NCBI RefSeq assembly: GCF_016920785.2
Contig: NW_024609836.1
Span: 59,739,439-59,803,438 of the forward strand
Origin: Ixodes scapularis
Lineage: Eukaryota > Arthropoda > Arachnida > Ixodida > Ixodidae
Direction of reading: 5' to 3'
Length of the DNA: 64,000 nt
The translations under genes and the position numbers were made by a program. The notes beneath the pieces are model-generated. The model saw nothing but the letters and a program-made list of their open reading frames with translations, was not told the DNA's origin and made no database searches. Position 1 is the stretch's first letter, and every line of letters starts with the position of its first letter. Below are positions 63,947 to 64,000 of this stretch, in pieces.

Positions 63947-64000
63947 CTTCAGGGAGAGAAGGCCGGAGGAAGAAAACAGAAAAAGGAAATAAGAGTTGAC

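Overview
The window is eukaryotic nuclear DNA, almost certainly from an arthropod and most likely a chelicerate such as a tick. The reasons are long AT-rich introns, GT-AG splice sites, metazoan-only gene families and a very high load of short foldback and MITE-like elements. The taxon is an inference. No bacterial-style operons, CRISPR arrays, rRNA genes or intact transposase genes were seen.

Three protein genes can be reconstructed exon by exon, with reading frame kept across every junction. (1) Positions 193-13613, plus strand: a stonin (stoned-B type) endocytic adaptor of 1485 residues in eight coding exons. One huge first exon carries the disordered DPF/NPF-rich region and the start of the stonin-homology domain; seven small exons carry the rest of that domain and the mu-homology domain. 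(2) Positions 21552-39742, plus strand: a complete ERLEC1 (erlectin/XTP3-B) ER lectin of 475 residues in 14 exons, with a signal peptide and two MRH domains. It has one GC-AG intron and one NAGNAG acceptor. (3) Positions 40554-63946, minus strand: the C-terminal 604 residues of WDHD1/AND-1/CTF4 in 13 exons (end of the N-terminal half, SepB domain, acidic/basic linker, HMG box). Its WD40-encoding 5' part lies beyond position 64000.

Layout: 1-178 is probably the end of an intron; 193-13.6 kb stonin; 13.6-21.5 kb intergenic with stonin 3' UTR and foldback repeats; 21.5-39.9 kb ERLEC1; 39.9-40.3 kb a convergent gap with the two poly(A) signals facing each other about 405 bp apart; 40.5 kb to the window end WDHD1. 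The three genes act in separate housekeeping processes (synaptic vesicle/clathrin endocytosis, ER-associated degradation, replisome function). Nothing suggests a functional cluster.

The introns and the intergenic stretch are packed with non-autonomous DNA elements. They include TTAA-flanked (piggyBac-like) MITEs, hAT-like elements (one with a perfect 8-bp target duplication), TA-flanked pogo/mariner-like elements, large palindromes, tRNA-derived SINEs and several minisatellites. The most noteworthy patterns are two independent loci where two different TTAA elements sit head to tail sharing one TTAA, and an array of ACTATCGATAGT palindromes. No previously undescribed biochemical system was found.
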